Source: Bacillus sp. T33-2 (GTDB lineage: Bacteria; Bacillota; Bacilli; Bacillales; Cytobacillaceae). Taken from it: DNA of 48,767 bases. A program made the position numbers and the translations under genes. Below, in pieces: positions 25,709 to 35,094 of this stretch (position 1 is the first letter of the stretch; each line of letters begins with the position of its first letter). The notes beneath the pieces are model-generated. The model was not told where the DNA came from, made no database searches, and saw nothing but the letters and a program-made list of their open reading frames with translations. The DNA lies in the NCBI RefSeq assembly GCF_002860205.1, contig NZ_PGVB01000033.1:1-48767 (forward strand), read 5' to 3'.

Positions 25709-25743
25709 AAAAAAAGCCTGCGAGGACTGTAACTGCAGGCTTT
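25709..25743 (-). terminator. Intrinsic terminator of the CDF gene
   Basis: On minus, AAAGCCTGC (from 25743) pairs with GCAGGCTT, followed by seven T ending at 25709. Confidence 0.85.
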
Positions 25744-25769
25744 GAAAGGATTATAATTATTGCCGCTTA

Positions 25770-26639
25770 TTAATTTGGCTCTATGTGGACATGCACATCA
25801 TAGACGTCATGTTCTGCAACCAGCGCTTTTTCAACTTTGGTTGATATGTCGTGTGCATTACGAATATCCAGGGTGGAATTTACTAAAATGACGACATCGA
25901 CGACTGTATTATTGCCATAATTCCTCGCTTTAATATTTGTAACGCCTTTTACTCCTTCGATGCTTTCAATTGTTTCTTTATAACTCTCCATCTTTTCCTG
26001 ATCAAAACCATCCGTCAATTGGTGCGATGCAATCCGGAAGATTTCCCATGCGGTTTTGCAAATGAGCAAACCTACGATGAAGGCAGTTAAAGGGTCCAGC
26101 CAGGGCAGATTAAATTGGGAACCGAAAATGCCGATGGCGGTCCCGATACTTACCCATGCGTCAGAAAGATTGTCCTTGGCCGCTGCCATAACTGACTGGC
26201 TATCAATTTTTTCGGCCAGCGCCTTATTAAACCGATACACAGCGTACATCACAAAAGCAGAAAATACGCCTGTCCATGCAGATATGACATCAGGTGACTG
26301 GGCATCGCCTTCAAACACAGACCTGATTGCGTCAACCAGTACTTGGATGCCGACAACCGCCATGACAAATGATGCCATCAATGAAGCGATCGTTTCAGCT
26401 TTCCAGTGGCCGTACGGATGGTCCAGGTCTGCAGGTTTCCGGGATAATCGAAGCCCAATTAAAACGGCGACTGAAGCGATAATATCAGTCATATTGTTCA
26501 AACCATCCGCTTTTAAAGCATCCGAATGGCTGTTGATTCCGACAAACAGCTTTAATGCCGACAAACTGATATAAGCAATAATGCTGATGATGACCCCGCG
26601 TTCACCCATTTTCAAATTCTTGAATTTTTGCTCATCCAT
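25770..26639 (-). CDS. mneS: CDF family divalent metal exporter (MneS-like)
   Basis: AAGGGTGAG precedes ATG 26639; a GTG at 26648 overlaps that site. 289 residues with six helices. The metal-site pattern HSDALKADGLNNMTDIIASVAV (helix 2) and KDNLSDAWVSIG (helix 5) gives the NxxD/DxxxD arrangement associated with Mn2+/Fe2+ transporters. DHPYGHWKAETIASLMAS and the C-terminal cytoplasmic domain ending HVHIEPN are standard. It resembles B. subtilis YeaB (MneS), which exports Mn2+; that name is a family-level call. It is monocistronic between ppk and the PhoX-like gene. Confidence 0.8.
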   Translation of the reverse strand: MDEQKFKNLKMGERGVIISIIAYISLSALKLFVGINSHSDALKADGLNNMTDIIASVAVLIGLRLSRKPADLDHPYGHWKAETIASLMASFVMAVVGIQVLVDAIRSVFEGDAQSPDVISAWTGVFSAFVMYAVYRFNKALAEKIDSQSVMAAAKDNLSDAWVSIGTAIGIFGSQFNLPWLDPLTAFIVGLLICKTAWEIFRIASHQLTDGFDQEKMESYKETIESIEGVKGVTNIKARNYGNNTVVDVVILVNSTLDIRNAHDISTKVEKALVAEHDVYDVHVHIEPN

Positions 26640-26872
26640 GCTACTCACCCTTCAAACTGTATCACTTGCCCATCTTATCAATGCAGATGCGTGTGGGTCT
26701 ATAGCAATCTTTTTTCGGCATCTCACAATTGTAAAAACTGACTAAAAATGTTTCTCCAGGTCAATATATAGGGTGTCCTTTGTTTTGCCCGGCCAAACTG
26801 CATCACAGGGTTATGCTGCACACTTGCAAAATCCGTTTTTGTCAGCTCCAGCATTCAAAATTGGATTCTCCC

Positions 26873-28993
26873 TTACTCCCTATCATCATCAGCCGCCTGG
26901 TATGCCATGCCCAGAAATATCATTTGACTGTCGGTCTCGAGGTCGTCAGCACATTTTGAAACATAATAATAATTTCCATATTGGTCTTGTATGCGGGCTT
27001 TAACATTATCTCTTAATTGGATAGAAAGTATTTGTTTAATCCGGTCCTTCTGTTCATTGTCCAAAACAGGGAATGCAATTTCAACCCGGTTTTCCATGTT
27101 CCTCGTCATTAAATCTGCAGATGACAGGAAAATCTTTTCCCGGCCGTTGTGATGAAAATAATAGACCCTGCTATGCTCTAAAAACCGGCCAACAATGCTG
27201 ATGACCCTAATATTTTCACTCACCCCATCGATGTCCGGGCGGAGGCAGCAGATTCCGCGCACAATCATGTCGATCCTGACACCAGCCCGCGAGGCTTCAT
27301 ACAGCTTCACAATGATTTTTTTGTCGGTCACAGAATTCATTTTAGCAATGATCCTGCCATTGCCAAATTGCTGATGGAATTCTATTTCCTCGTCGATCAG
27401 CTGGATAAAATGTTCGCGAATATCGATAGGTGATACATAAAAATGCTGAAAGTCCGGCTTTTCCATAAAACCGCTCAAATAATTAAAGAAATTGGTTGCG
27501 TCCACCCCAAATTCAGGGTTTGACGTGATCAATCCCAGATCAGTGTAAACCTTGGCTGTTTCTTCATTATAATTTCCGGTTCCAAGATGCACGAACCGCT
27601 GGATGGTATCATTCATTTTACGGACGATGAGCGTGATTTTGCTATGGGTCTTCAAGAAAGTCTTCCCGTAAATCACGTGGCAGCCCGATTTCTCCAGTTC
27701 CTTTGCCCAGTGTACATTATGCTCCTCATCAAACCGCGCCTTCAGTTCAACCAGGACAAGCACTTGCTTCCCGTTTTCAGCCGCTCTTTTCAAATTTTCA
27801 ATAATCGGCGAGTTTCCACTGACCCTGTAAAGAGTTTGCTTAATGGCGAGTACATTCGGGTCCTCGGCAGCACTTCTGACTAAATCAATAACAGGCTCAA
27901 AAGATTCATAAGGGTGATGCAACAGGATATCTTTAGTTTTGGCAATATCAAAAATATTTTTTTCTCCCCCGTTCACCACCTGGATAATATCCTTCACAGG
28001 CTGGGGGTTATACTTTTCAAAAATGAGGTGTTTCTTTAAAGGCGCAAATTGTTTATAAAAACTGAATAAAAACGTTAAGTCAAGAGGGCCGTTTATCAAA
28101 TAAGCATCTTTTTGATGTATTTCCAGTTCATCCAATAAATAAGATAATATGTCGGGATCAAAGAAGTTTTTTGCTATTTCCAACCGGACGGTAGCGCCCC
28201 ATTTTCGCATTTTCAACTCTTCTTCAATTTCCTCCAGCAGGTCTCTTGCGCCCTCCTCGTGTATTTCCAGATCTGCATTCCTTGTAATTCGGAATTGTGT
28301 TACGGATTGCACATGCAAACCATGAAAAAGTTTATGTACAAAGTGGCTGATCACATCTTCAATTAATACAAACTGCTTCCTGCCATGTTCTCCATAGCCT
28401 GCAACCTCCACAAATCGCTGGAACCCTCTTGGTACTTGCACAATAGCTAATTTTTCCGGGTCTGTGGATCCTTCTTCATGTTCAGACAGCACAACGGCAA
28501 GATTCATGCTTTTATTAGCCAACAACGGAAAAGGCCGGTAAGCGTCGATTGCCATCGGTGTCAATACAGGAAAAATAACCTCGTCAAAATGCTTTTCCAG
28601 ATAAATTAACGCATCTTGGGGAACTTCCCTGATTGAAAGAAGGGAAACATCCTCTTTTTCCAACAAATCTAGCAGATGTTTATAATTGCTGTATTGCCTG
28701 GACATATTGTCATGGGTGATTTTTGTAATTTCCGTTATCTGTTCCTTCGGTGTCAGTCCCGCCTTATTTTCAGGTTTCATAAACCTTGCTTCTATCTGAT
28801 CCTTGAGACCGGCAACCCGGACCATAAAAAACTCGTCGAGGTTCGAGCTGAATATGGCCAGGAATTTGAGCCGTTCTAGCAGCGGATTACGTTCGTCCAT
28901 ACTTTCTTCCAGGACTCTGTCGTTAAAAGCCAGCCAGCTGAGCTCCCTGTTATTGAAAAAAGCAGGTTGATTCAAGTCTGCGTTGTCTTGCAC
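26873..28993 (-). CDS. ppk: Polyphosphate kinase PPK1
   Basis: GGGAGAG six bases before GTG 28993 fixes the start; 706 residues, the usual PPK1 length. It begins FFNRELSWLAFNDRVLEE, has the core IKQTLYRVSGNSPII, a catalytic-histidine region KTFLKTHSKITLIVRK, and the C-terminal RFVHLGTGNYNE and SSADLMTRNMENRVEIAFPV. It makes polyphosphate from ATP, reversibly. It lies 43 bases downstream of ppx in the same direction, so the two form an operon that both makes and hydrolyses polyphosphate. Confidence 0.95.
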   Translation of the reverse strand: MQDNADLNQPAFFNNRELSWLAFNDRVLEESMDERNPLLERLKFLAIFSSNLDEFFMVRVAGLKDQIEARFMKPENKAGLTPKEQITEITKITHDNMSRQYSNYKHLLDLLEKEDVSLLSIREVPQDALIYLEKHFDEVIFPVLTPMAIDAYRPFPLLANKSMNLAVVLSEHEEGSTDPEKLAIVQVPRGFQRFVEVAGYGEHGRKQFVLIEDVISHFVHKLFHGLHVQSVTQFRITRNADLEIHEEGARDLLEEIEEELKMRKWGATVRLEIAKNFFDPDILSYLLDELEIHQKDAYLINGPLDLTFLFSFYKQFAPLKKHLIFEKYNPQPVKDIIQVVNGGEKNIFDIAKTKDILLHHPYESFEPVIDLVRSAAEDPNVLAIKQTLYRVSGNSPIIENLKRAAENGKQVLVLVELKARFDEEHNVHWAKELEKSGCHVIYGKTFLKTHSKITLIVRKMNDTIQRFVHLGTGNYNEETAKVYTDLGLITSNPEFGVDATNFFNYLSGFMEKPDFQHFYVSPIDIREHFIQLIDEEIEFHQQFGNGRIIAKMNSVTDKKIIVKLYEASRAGVRIDMIVRGICCLRPDIDGVSENIRVISIVGRFLEHSRVYYFHHNGREKIFLSSADLMTRNMENRVEIAFPVLDNEQKDRIKQILSIQLRDNVKARIQDQYGNYYYVSKCADDLETDSQMIFLGMAYQAADDDRE

Positions 28994-29036
28994 TTTAATC
29001 TCTCCCTTTACGGATCAAGAATTTTTACGTTGAAAG

Positions 29037-30566
29037 CTACCTGCGTGAAGTAAAATGCAGGGTTATATTTTTGCCTAACGCATGCTCCAAATGCTTCACC
29101 TGTTTGCTGGCTGCCTGTTGTTCCACCTGCCAGCTTTTATTGCAATAAATCTCCATAGCAACCATATCTTTTCCTTCTGAAAAGCGTATATCCTGAATAA
29201 TTTCTCTCTTCGTACTGCTTAAAATGAATGAAAATTTTAATATTGCTCCAAGCAGCTTTATTTTTTGTTTTTCCTCATTTGTGTACCATTCTTTAAACGG
29301 TTTTATATTCTCTTTAAAAGAATTTTTGGAATGGTAGGCAGCCAATAAAGCAAGTTTGATCCGGTCGCGATGGGAAATCCCGTCCAGGCTACGGTTTGAC
29401 AACAAATAAAATGTATGTGAACCCGCAGAATCTCTATCGAAAAATTCTCCTAATTTATAAATCGATCCCGCATTTCTCAGGTCAATTAATTCATTCCCGT
29501 TTAATTCACACACATCGCTTTCACGGATGGCATTGAAGATCATCTCGGCGGTTTTAACTGTCTGCGACCGTTTATCTACATCCACATCATGCTCAAATGC
29601 CAATTGATAAAGGCTTTTCTCAAGCGGCTCCTGATTTTCGTCTTCGGCTCCATCGTTCAGCAGCTTTTCATATAAAATCCCGTCCCTGATTCCTTTTTGG
29701 GAGAATTGAAAAAAAGGTGCATTAACAATCCGGTACATCGACAGAAAAACTTCAATAGCAGGGATTATGATGTCTGAACGTTCTTTGGACAGCCCTTCGA
29801 CCCGTTGTATTTCTTCAAACGATAAAGAAGACAATTTTTCTTTTACCGCCACGATATCATTGAGATTAATTTCATACTGATGGATCGAGTCAATTGGATA
29901 GTTCCTGCCGGCCTGATCCATTTTCGCTAAATTCCGCGCACTGCCGCCAATACCGATGATTGGCAGCTGACAATCTATCAGCCAGTCAATTTCCTGGAAT
30001 TTAGTCATTAAATAAGCAGACAACCTGTCTAATTCTTCGATGGAAGGAGTTTGTCCTTTGATAAACTGCTGCTTTAAGCTGATGACCCCAAAAGGAAAAC
30101 TGTGGGCGTGCACCATTTTTCGATTTAAGAATAGGGTAATTTCCGTGCTGCCCCCGCCAATGTCAATCGTGACGCCATCTTTCAGGTAAGTTGAGTTAAT
30201 GACACCAAGGAAACCATAATACGCTTCGGATTGTCCTGGTAAAACCTCCACGGAAAACCCTGTTTTCTCGTGTATCACTTGTTTTATTTCCAGCTGGTTT
30301 TTCGCCTTCCTTATTGCTGCGGTGGCAAACACTTTAATTGATGTCACTTTATGCAGGGAGACAATTTCTTTAAAAACAGCTAATGAGTCGAGCAGGATAT
30401 TAAGACCTTCAGAGGTTAACATTTGATCACTATCCAGGTAGCTTTGCAGCCGAGCTGAAACCTTGATGTTCTCAATCTCTTTCAAAATACTTTTCGCTTT
30501 ATAATTGTACACAGTCAGCCTGATTGTGTTAGAACCAATATCAATCACTGCCAGTTTTCTTCCCAT
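29037..30566 (-). CDS. ppx: Exopolyphosphatase Ppx/GppA
   Basis: ATG 30566 follows AAGGATGA and starts the protein MGRKLAVIDIGSNTIRL; 509 residues. The frame is open to 30743 but that part has no ribosome site. The ASKHA ATPase fold shows DIGSNTIRL, FATAAIRKAKN, TIDIGGGSTEITLF and GIGGSARNLAK. A C-terminal HD-like region follows (ISHRDRIKLALLAAYHSKNSF). It removes terminal phosphate from polyphosphate and possibly pppGpp. It is the first gene of the ppx-ppk operon. Confidence 0.92.
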   Translation of the reverse strand: MGRKLAVIDIGSNTIRLTVYNYKAKSILKEIENIKVSARLQSYLDSDQMLTSEGLNILLDSLAVFKEIVSLHKVTSIKVFATAAIRKAKNQLEIKQVIHEKTGFSVEVLPGQSEAYYGFLGVINSTYLKDGVTIDIGGGSTEITLFLNRKMVHAHSFPFGVISLKQQFIKGQTPSIEELDRLSAYLMTKFQEIDWLIDCQLPIIGIGGSARNLAKMDQAGRNYPIDSIHQYEINLNDIVAVKEKLSSLSFEEIQRVEGLSKERSDIIIPAIEVFLSMYRIVNAPFFQFSQKGIRDGILYEKLLNDGAEDENQEPLEKSLYQLAFEHDVDVDKRSQTVKTAEMIFNAIRESDVCELNGNELIDLRNAGSIYKLGEFFDRDSAGSHTFYLLSNRSLDGISHRDRIKLALLAAYHSKNSFKENIKPFKEWYTNEEKQKIKLLGAILKFSFILSSTKREIIQDIRFSEGKDMVAMEIYCNKSWQVEQQAASKQVKHLEHALGKNITLHFTSRR

Positions 30567-30721
30567 CTTTATCATCCTTGCTTTCTTTATTTCCCTCTCC
30601 ATGGTGAAAGTGCCGGTTTTGAGGCCTCCATTGATTTTCATATATATACATTTAAGATACCCAATGGCCATCATTTTGAAAAGCAGCGTAACTGCGTACA
30701 AGCAATATAATACAGATGGAT

Positions 30722-30752
30722 AAAAAAAGGCTGCTTCATTCAAGAAGCAACC
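30722..30752 (-). terminator. Intrinsic terminator after the CBO0543-like gene
   Basis: On minus, GGTTGCTTC (from 30752) pairs with GAAGCAGCC, followed by seven T. Confidence 0.8.
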
Positions 30753-30785
30753 CGTTCTCAGGAATCGTACATTGATTCCTGCTCC

Positions 30786-31244
30786 TTACAATTTTCTTGC
30801 TGTAATGGTCCATTTATACATCTTCCAGATAATTGACAGGAAAAAGAGATAACCGAAAAAAGAATAGGCATGGCTCCATGCTTCACCATGGCGGAACAAG
30901 CCCAATTGTTCCGCGATCCTTTCAGCAGCCGGAGCAGCGGCACTCACTAGGGCGATGATGGCCCATCTTTTCCAGCGCTCTAGCCTTTTTACAAAATTAA
31001 GAAAACAAACCGTCAACAGCGGCAGCGCAATAAGGGTAAAAGCAATATTGACATGAAATATACCGGCAAAAGGCCTTGCAGGGAATTCATATGCCCCTTT
31101 CCCGACAAAATAAAGGTCTGAATACGTCCCAAACAGGGAAGCAAACATCATCGCTGGAAAATAGGATAGTAAACGGTTAAATATAGATCGCTTTTTTCGC
31201 GAGGGCGGCAAGTTCGAGCTTTTCAAGGGTTGAACAATATTCAT
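30786..31244 (-). CDS. CBO0543-type integral membrane protein
   Basis: ATG 31244 follows GGGGGGA; 152 residues. After a basic N-terminus (about 1-30) come four predicted helices, including SYFPAMMFASLFGTYSDLYFVG, ARPFAGIFHVNIAFTLIALPLLTVCFL and a final YSFFGYLFFLSIIWKMYKW. This is the pattern of the CBO0543 family found in spore formers; function unknown. The first 68 bases overlap the end of yppC, in another frame, which suggests translational coupling. It carries its own terminator. Confidence 0.65.
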   Translation of the reverse strand: MNIVQPLKSSNLPPSRKKRSIFNRLLSYFPAMMFASLFGTYSDLYFVGKGAYEFPARPFAGIFHVNIAFTLIALPLLTVCFLNFVKRLERWKRWAIIALVSAAAPAAERIAEQLGLFRHGEAWSHAYSFFGYLFFLSIIWKMYKWTITARKL

Positions 31245-32322
31245 CGGTAATCCCCCCGTCGATATTTTCCTCTTGTTCCTCAAGGTAATCCACAACATTT
31301 AAATCTTCGAACCAATCCCCGGGCTCAGCATCCGGATGGTTCACGTTTTTCCAGGCAAATTCTAGCCTTGGGCTATACAGGCGCCCGGCACCTTTGCGAA
31401 GCTGGCAGCCTTTGAGCCGCCGTTTTAGTCCTGTCCCTGGCAACCCTTCATTCAGGTCGTTAAAGATATGCGGCCAATAATCCTTTCGCGATCCGGTATG
31501 TGGATGTGCGTACGCCCACTTGATAACATTTTGGAGTTGGGCCTGGTCGTGAAAAAGTATTTTGTACAGCCGTTTTCCGAGCAAAATCCGTTCGTTGAGT
31601 GACCCAAAATGGTCCAGGGTCTGGCCGGCCAGTTCAGCTTTTCCCGTCTTTCCTCCAAACGGAAACAATATATGATTGAACGAAAGAAGCTCCTGAAGCA
31701 GGAATTCCACCGTATAAAATACTTTATCCTTGTACACCGGGTTTTGGACTATTCTTTTTTCCAAATAACTCTGCTCATTTATAACGAGGCCGATTGTTAA
31801 AATGTAGTGGTTGCGGCATTTCCAAAAATGCTCCCAGATTGTTTCCATAAAGACCGAAATATTGAGATAGCGCAACAGGTAAAACAGATTCTGTTTTCGC
31901 TTCATGCATACATCGTAAAGCAGGAATTGCCGGTAAGCATCCTGGAAGATGAGCCAGTTGCCCCTTTCCAAAAACGCGAAAAAGTCTTTCTTTGTTTGTT
32001 CACTAAGAAGCCGGCAAAGCAGCTCCCCCCTTAAATCGGTCATATTCCATCCCCCGTTCCGTGACACCATATGCCCGAGAAATGCCCAGTGAATTTCAGG
32101 ATAGTGACGGTAAAAATCGAGGTATGCCTTTGTTCGCGTCACATTGTTGATATTCAGTTCCTCTGTTTTTTTTCGAATTTCCTCAATTAACAGCCTGTCT
32201 TTTTTTGAAAGGGCAATGTCTGCTGATAGCTGTACCTTTGCCGCCGCCCGCTTTTTCTTCAAATCCTGCTTTATTTCCAAAAGTGTTTTAGAGGGCTTCC
32301 GCTTTTTTTTAAGAAAAAAAAT
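31177..32322 (-). CDS. yppC: DUF2515 protein YppC, apparently non-AUG start
   Basis: A Bacillaceae-specific protein of the DUF2515 (YppC) family, about 381 residues from the proposed start. Recognisable parts are FYRHYPEIHWAFLGHMVSRNGGWNMTDLRG, ERGNWLIFQDAYRQFLLYD and LFPFGGKTGKAELAGQTLDHF. The frame reaches back to an ATG at 32385 with no ribosome site; a strong AAGGAGGGG lies instead just before ATC-ATT at 32325-32320. ATT at 32322 has seven-base spacing and would give a protein starting FFLKKKRKPSK. No canonical start lies within reach. It diverges from sqhC, and its stop overlaps the next gene. Role unknown. Confidence 0.7.
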   Translation of the reverse strand: MFFLKKKRKPSKTLLEIKQDLKKKRAAAKVQLSADIALSKKDRLLIEEIRKKTEELNINNVTRTKAYLDFYRHYPEIHWAFLGHMVSRNGGWNMTDLRGELLCRLLSEQTKKDFFAFLERGNWLIFQDAYRQFLLYDVCMKRKQNLFYLLRYLNISVFMETIWEHFWKCRNHYILTIGLVINEQSYLEKRIVQNPVYKDKVFYTVEFLLQELLSFNHILFPFGGKTGKAELAGQTLDHFGSLNERILLGKRLYKILFHDQAQLQNVIKWAYAHPHTGSRKDYWPHIFNDLNEGLPGTGLKRRLKGCQLRKGAGRLYSPRLEFAWKNVNHPDAEPGDWFEDLNVVDYLEEQEENIDGGITDEYCSTLEKLELAALAKKAIYI

Positions 32323-32403
32323 GATAGCTCCCCTCCTTGATGTATTCTTTTTTATAGCAAGAATATGTTTTAAAAAGCAGGTCATTGAAGTGGGGTGAGA
32401 AGA

Positions 32404-34284
32404 ATGAAGCTAGAAACAGAAGCCGTGATACGCAGGATTTTTGAAACGCTAAAATCCGGCCAGGCCGAGGATGGTTCCTGGAAATACCCGTTTGAAACAG
32501 GCATCTCGACAGATGCTTATATGATCATTTTATTAAGGACATTGGAAATAAATGATGAAGAATTAATCTGCGAATTAACTGAAAGAATCATAGGCAGGCA
32601 AGGGCACAATGGCGCCTGGAAGCTGTTCCATGACGAGGGTGGCGGAAATTTATCTGCTACAGTAGAAGCCTATTATTCTCTTCTATACTCCGGCTTTGTG
32701 TCGAAGGAAGATAAGAGGATGAGGGCGGCGAAACGGTTTATATTGGCGAATGGCGGCATGGAAAAAGCCCATATGTTCACAAAAATTATGCTCAGCTTAA
32801 CCGGCCAATACAGATGGCCGCGGTTTTTCCCGCTTCCGGTTGAAATGATCCTGCTACCGCTGTCATTCCCGGTCAATTTCTTCGATTTCTCTGTTTACGG
32901 GCGGGCCAATCTGGCGCCGATGATGATTTTGGCTGACAAAAAATTCAGCAGCAAAACAAAAAGAAGTCCCGATCTTTCCGATTTAGTTGTTTCAAGAGCG
33001 GACGGTGACGAGTACTTTAACTGGAGCCGGAGCCAGGAGTGGAGGCCATTTTACTCGGCTTTCGAACAAGGAATGAGCCGCCTGATCGGATACCCGGAAC
33101 GCATCCACAGGGCCGCCATTGAACGTGCCAAGGAATACATGCTTAACCGGATTGAACCGGACGGTACCTTTTATAGTTACTTCAGTTCGACCTTCCTGAT
33201 GATTTTTGCGTTACTCTCGCTCGGGTATTCAAACAGGGATCCTATTATTTTGAAAGCTGTGGACGGGCTAAAAGCGATGAAGTGCGAGATTTACGGACAA
33301 ACCCATATGCAATATACGACTGCATCTGTCTGGAATACGTCATTGATCAGCTATGCGCTGCAGGAAGCCGGAATTTCACCATCAGACCGTGTTATTGCTG
33401 ATGCAAACCGTTTTTTGATGGAGCGCCAGCATTTTAAATATGGAGACTGGATGATCCATAATCCAGATGTCCTGCCGGGTGGCTGGGGATTTTCAGAGGT
33501 GAACACGATCCACCCCGATGTGGATGACACGACTGCATCACTTCGGTCGTTATCCAGAAAAGTCCGGCTGGATTCCGCTTTCCATCAAGCCTGGGACAGG
33601 GGAATCAATTGGCTGTTCTCGATGCAAAATGATGATGGCGGCTGGCCTGCCTTTGAAAAAAATGTGGACAAAAAAATATTGAATTTGCTTCCTATTGAAG
33701 GTGGTAAATTTCTGCTCACGGATCCAGCCAGTGCAGATTTAACTGGCCGGACACTTGAATTTTTAGGGAGATACACCAATTTATCGAAAAACCATCCATC
33801 GATGAAACGAGGTGTTGATTGGCTGGTGGGAAACCAGGAAAAGGATGGTTCCTGGTACGGACGCTGGGGGATTTGCTATATTTACGGTACATGGGCAGCG
33901 GTTACTGGGCTTATGGCATCTGGAGTATCCCAGCATCACCGGTCGATTCAAAAAGCGGCCAGCTGGCTGGTGCGAATCCAAAATGACGACGGGGGCTGGG
34001 GCGAGTCCTGCAAGAGCGATATCATGAATACGTACATCCCCCTGGGAGTGAGCACTGTAACACATACCGCCTGGGCAGTCGATGCTTTGATCGCCGCTTC
34101 TCGCAAGCCGACCCCCGCAATCCAGTCAGGAATAAAATATTTGCTTGAAAATCATAGCAAAAAGGACTGGACGAGCGACTATCCAAAAGGACAGGGAATG
34201 GCGGGCGCATTCTACATCCACTACCACAGCTACGACTACATTTTCCCCTTGCTCACGCTCGCCCATTACAAGCAGAAATATTAA
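32404..34284 (+). CDS. sqhC: Squalene-hopene-type cyclase (sporulenol synthase-like)
   Basis: GGGGTGAG precedes ATG 32404; a GTG at 32395 overlaps that site. 626 residues. The catalytic motif is DVDDTTA at about 372-378; the extra Thr matches tetraprenyl-beta-curcumene cyclase of Bacillus, where true squalene-hopene cyclases have DVDDTA. Several QW repeats (GSWKYP, QGHNGAWKLF, QNDDGGWPAF, QEKDGSWYGRWG, QNDDGGWGES) confirm the alpha-alpha barrels. It should cyclise C35 or C30 polyprenes into sporulenes in the membrane, linked to spore membrane protection. It is divergent from yppC and followed by a dispersed repeat. Substrate choice between C30 and C35 is not settled by sequence. Confidence 0.88.
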   Translation: MKLETEAVIRRIFETLKSGQAEDGSWKYPFETGISTDAYMIILLRTLEINDEELICELTERIIGRQGHNGAWKLFHDEGGGNLSATVEAYYSLLYSGFVSKEDKRMRAAKRFILANGGMEKAHMFTKIMLSLTGQYRWPRFFPLPVEMILLPLSFPVNFFDFSVYGRANLAPMMILADKKFSSKTKRSPDLSDLVVSRADGDEYFNWSRSQEWRPFYSAFEQGMSRLIGYPERIHRAAIERAKEYMLNRIEPDGTFYSYFSSTFLMIFALLSLGYSNRDPIILKAVDGLKAMKCEIYGQTHMQYTTASVWNTSLISYALQEAGISPSDRVIADANRFLMERQHFKYGDWMIHNPDVLPGGWGFSEVNTIHPDVDDTTASLRSLSRKVRLDSAFHQAWDRGINWLFSMQNDDGGWPAFEKNVDKKILNLLPIEGGKFLLTDPASADLTGRTLEFLGRYTNLSKNHPSMKRGVDWLVGNQEKDGSWYGRWGICYIYGTWAAVTGLMASGVSQHHRSIQKAASWLVRIQNDDGGWGESCKSDIMNTYIPLGVSTVTHTAWAVDALIAASRKPTPAIQSGIKYLLENHSKKDWTSDYPKGQGMAGAFYIHYHSYDYIFPLLTLAHYKQKY

Positions 34285-34308
34285 AGGCCCTTTCACACTA
34301 TACTCAAG

Positions 34309-34365
34309 TGGGGGTCAGGCCCCCACTGTGTTAACGCGTTACTTGGCTGGGTGTCAGGCCCCCAC
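34309..34365. repeat. Dispersed G/C-armed inverted repeat, copy 5
   Basis: GTGGGGGTCAGGCCCCCAC (34309-34327), core TGTGTTAACGCGTTAC, then GGGTGTCAGGCCCCCACC. It starts 25 bases past the sqhC stop and may end that transcript. Confidence 0.85.
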
Positions 34366-34463
34366 CGAATTAGGGGCTTATAGTCACACAATAACTACTG
34401 TTCCGATGGTAAATCATAATATAATGTAATCAGCAATTAATCAGTCAAAGGGGCTTAAATCAG

Positions 34464-34976
34464 ATGACTATGGCACCAAACAGCAAACCTTGTGCAGAAT
34501 CAAGAGTATTCCAGACAAACAGAGTACTGCCTCCGGATACAAATAACCACCAAACACTATTTGGCGGAAAATTGATGGCATCCATCGATGTGGTGGCTTC
34601 CATTTCGGCAGCTAAGCATTGCAGGTCTGAATGTGTAACAGCATCAATGGATTCAGTTGATTTCCTGCATCCAATCCGACCAACAGATGCAGTGCATCTG
34701 GAATCCTTCGTTACCTTTACAGGCAGCAGCTCAATGGAAGTGTTCGTGAAAGTAATAGCGGAACATTTAATAAGCGGAGAAACAAAAGTCGCGGCCACAA
34801 GCTTCATTACCTTTGTTTCATTGGATGAACATGGTAAAACAAAAAAAGTCCCCGCTGTATATCCGGAGACCGACGAAGAAAAATACTTATTTGATTCCGC
34901 ACCGGACAGGATGAAGTTAAGGAAAAACAGGCGAAAATTAAGCATCTACCTTGCCGAACAGATTGAAAAATACTAA
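34464..34976 (+). CDS. Acyl-CoA thioesterase, hotdog fold
   Basis: 170 residues from ATG 34464, with AAAGGGG about 11 bases upstream. Hotdog-fold acyl-CoA hydrolase of the YkhA/YciA type: VLPPDTNNHQTLFGGKLMASIDVVASISA carries the N-x-x-x-x-L-F-G-G-x-L-M motif with the catalytic helix, followed by SVDFLHPI and AATSFITFVSLDEHGK. It hydrolyses acyl-CoA to free acid and CoA in the cytoplasm; chain-length choice is unknown. It is monocistronic, with a hairpin terminator downstream. Confidence 0.88.
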   Translation: MTMAPNSKPCAESRVFQTNRVLPPDTNNHQTLFGGKLMASIDVVASISAAKHCRSECVTASMDSVDFLHPIRPTDAVHLESFVTFTGSSSMEVFVKVIAEHLISGETKVAATSFITFVSLDEHGKTKKVPAVYPETDEEKYLFDSAPDRMKLRKNRRKLSIYLAEQIEKY

Positions 34977-35044
34977 CGGGCCAGCATCGGTGTTCACGCA
35001 TAATATAACGCTAATATGATCGGCGGATACCATATAAAAAGGGT

Positions 35045-35075
35045 AAAGGCACGGATAACGTGCCTTTCTCCTTTA
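35045..35075. terminator. Intrinsic terminator, usable in both directions
   Basis: AAAGGCACG (35045-35053) pairs with CGTGCCTTT (35059-35067), followed by CTCCTTT on plus and TACCCTTTTT on minus. It lies between the convergent thioesterase and DinB-fold genes. Confidence 0.8.
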
Positions 35076-35094
35076 CGCTGGCAAATCACACAAA

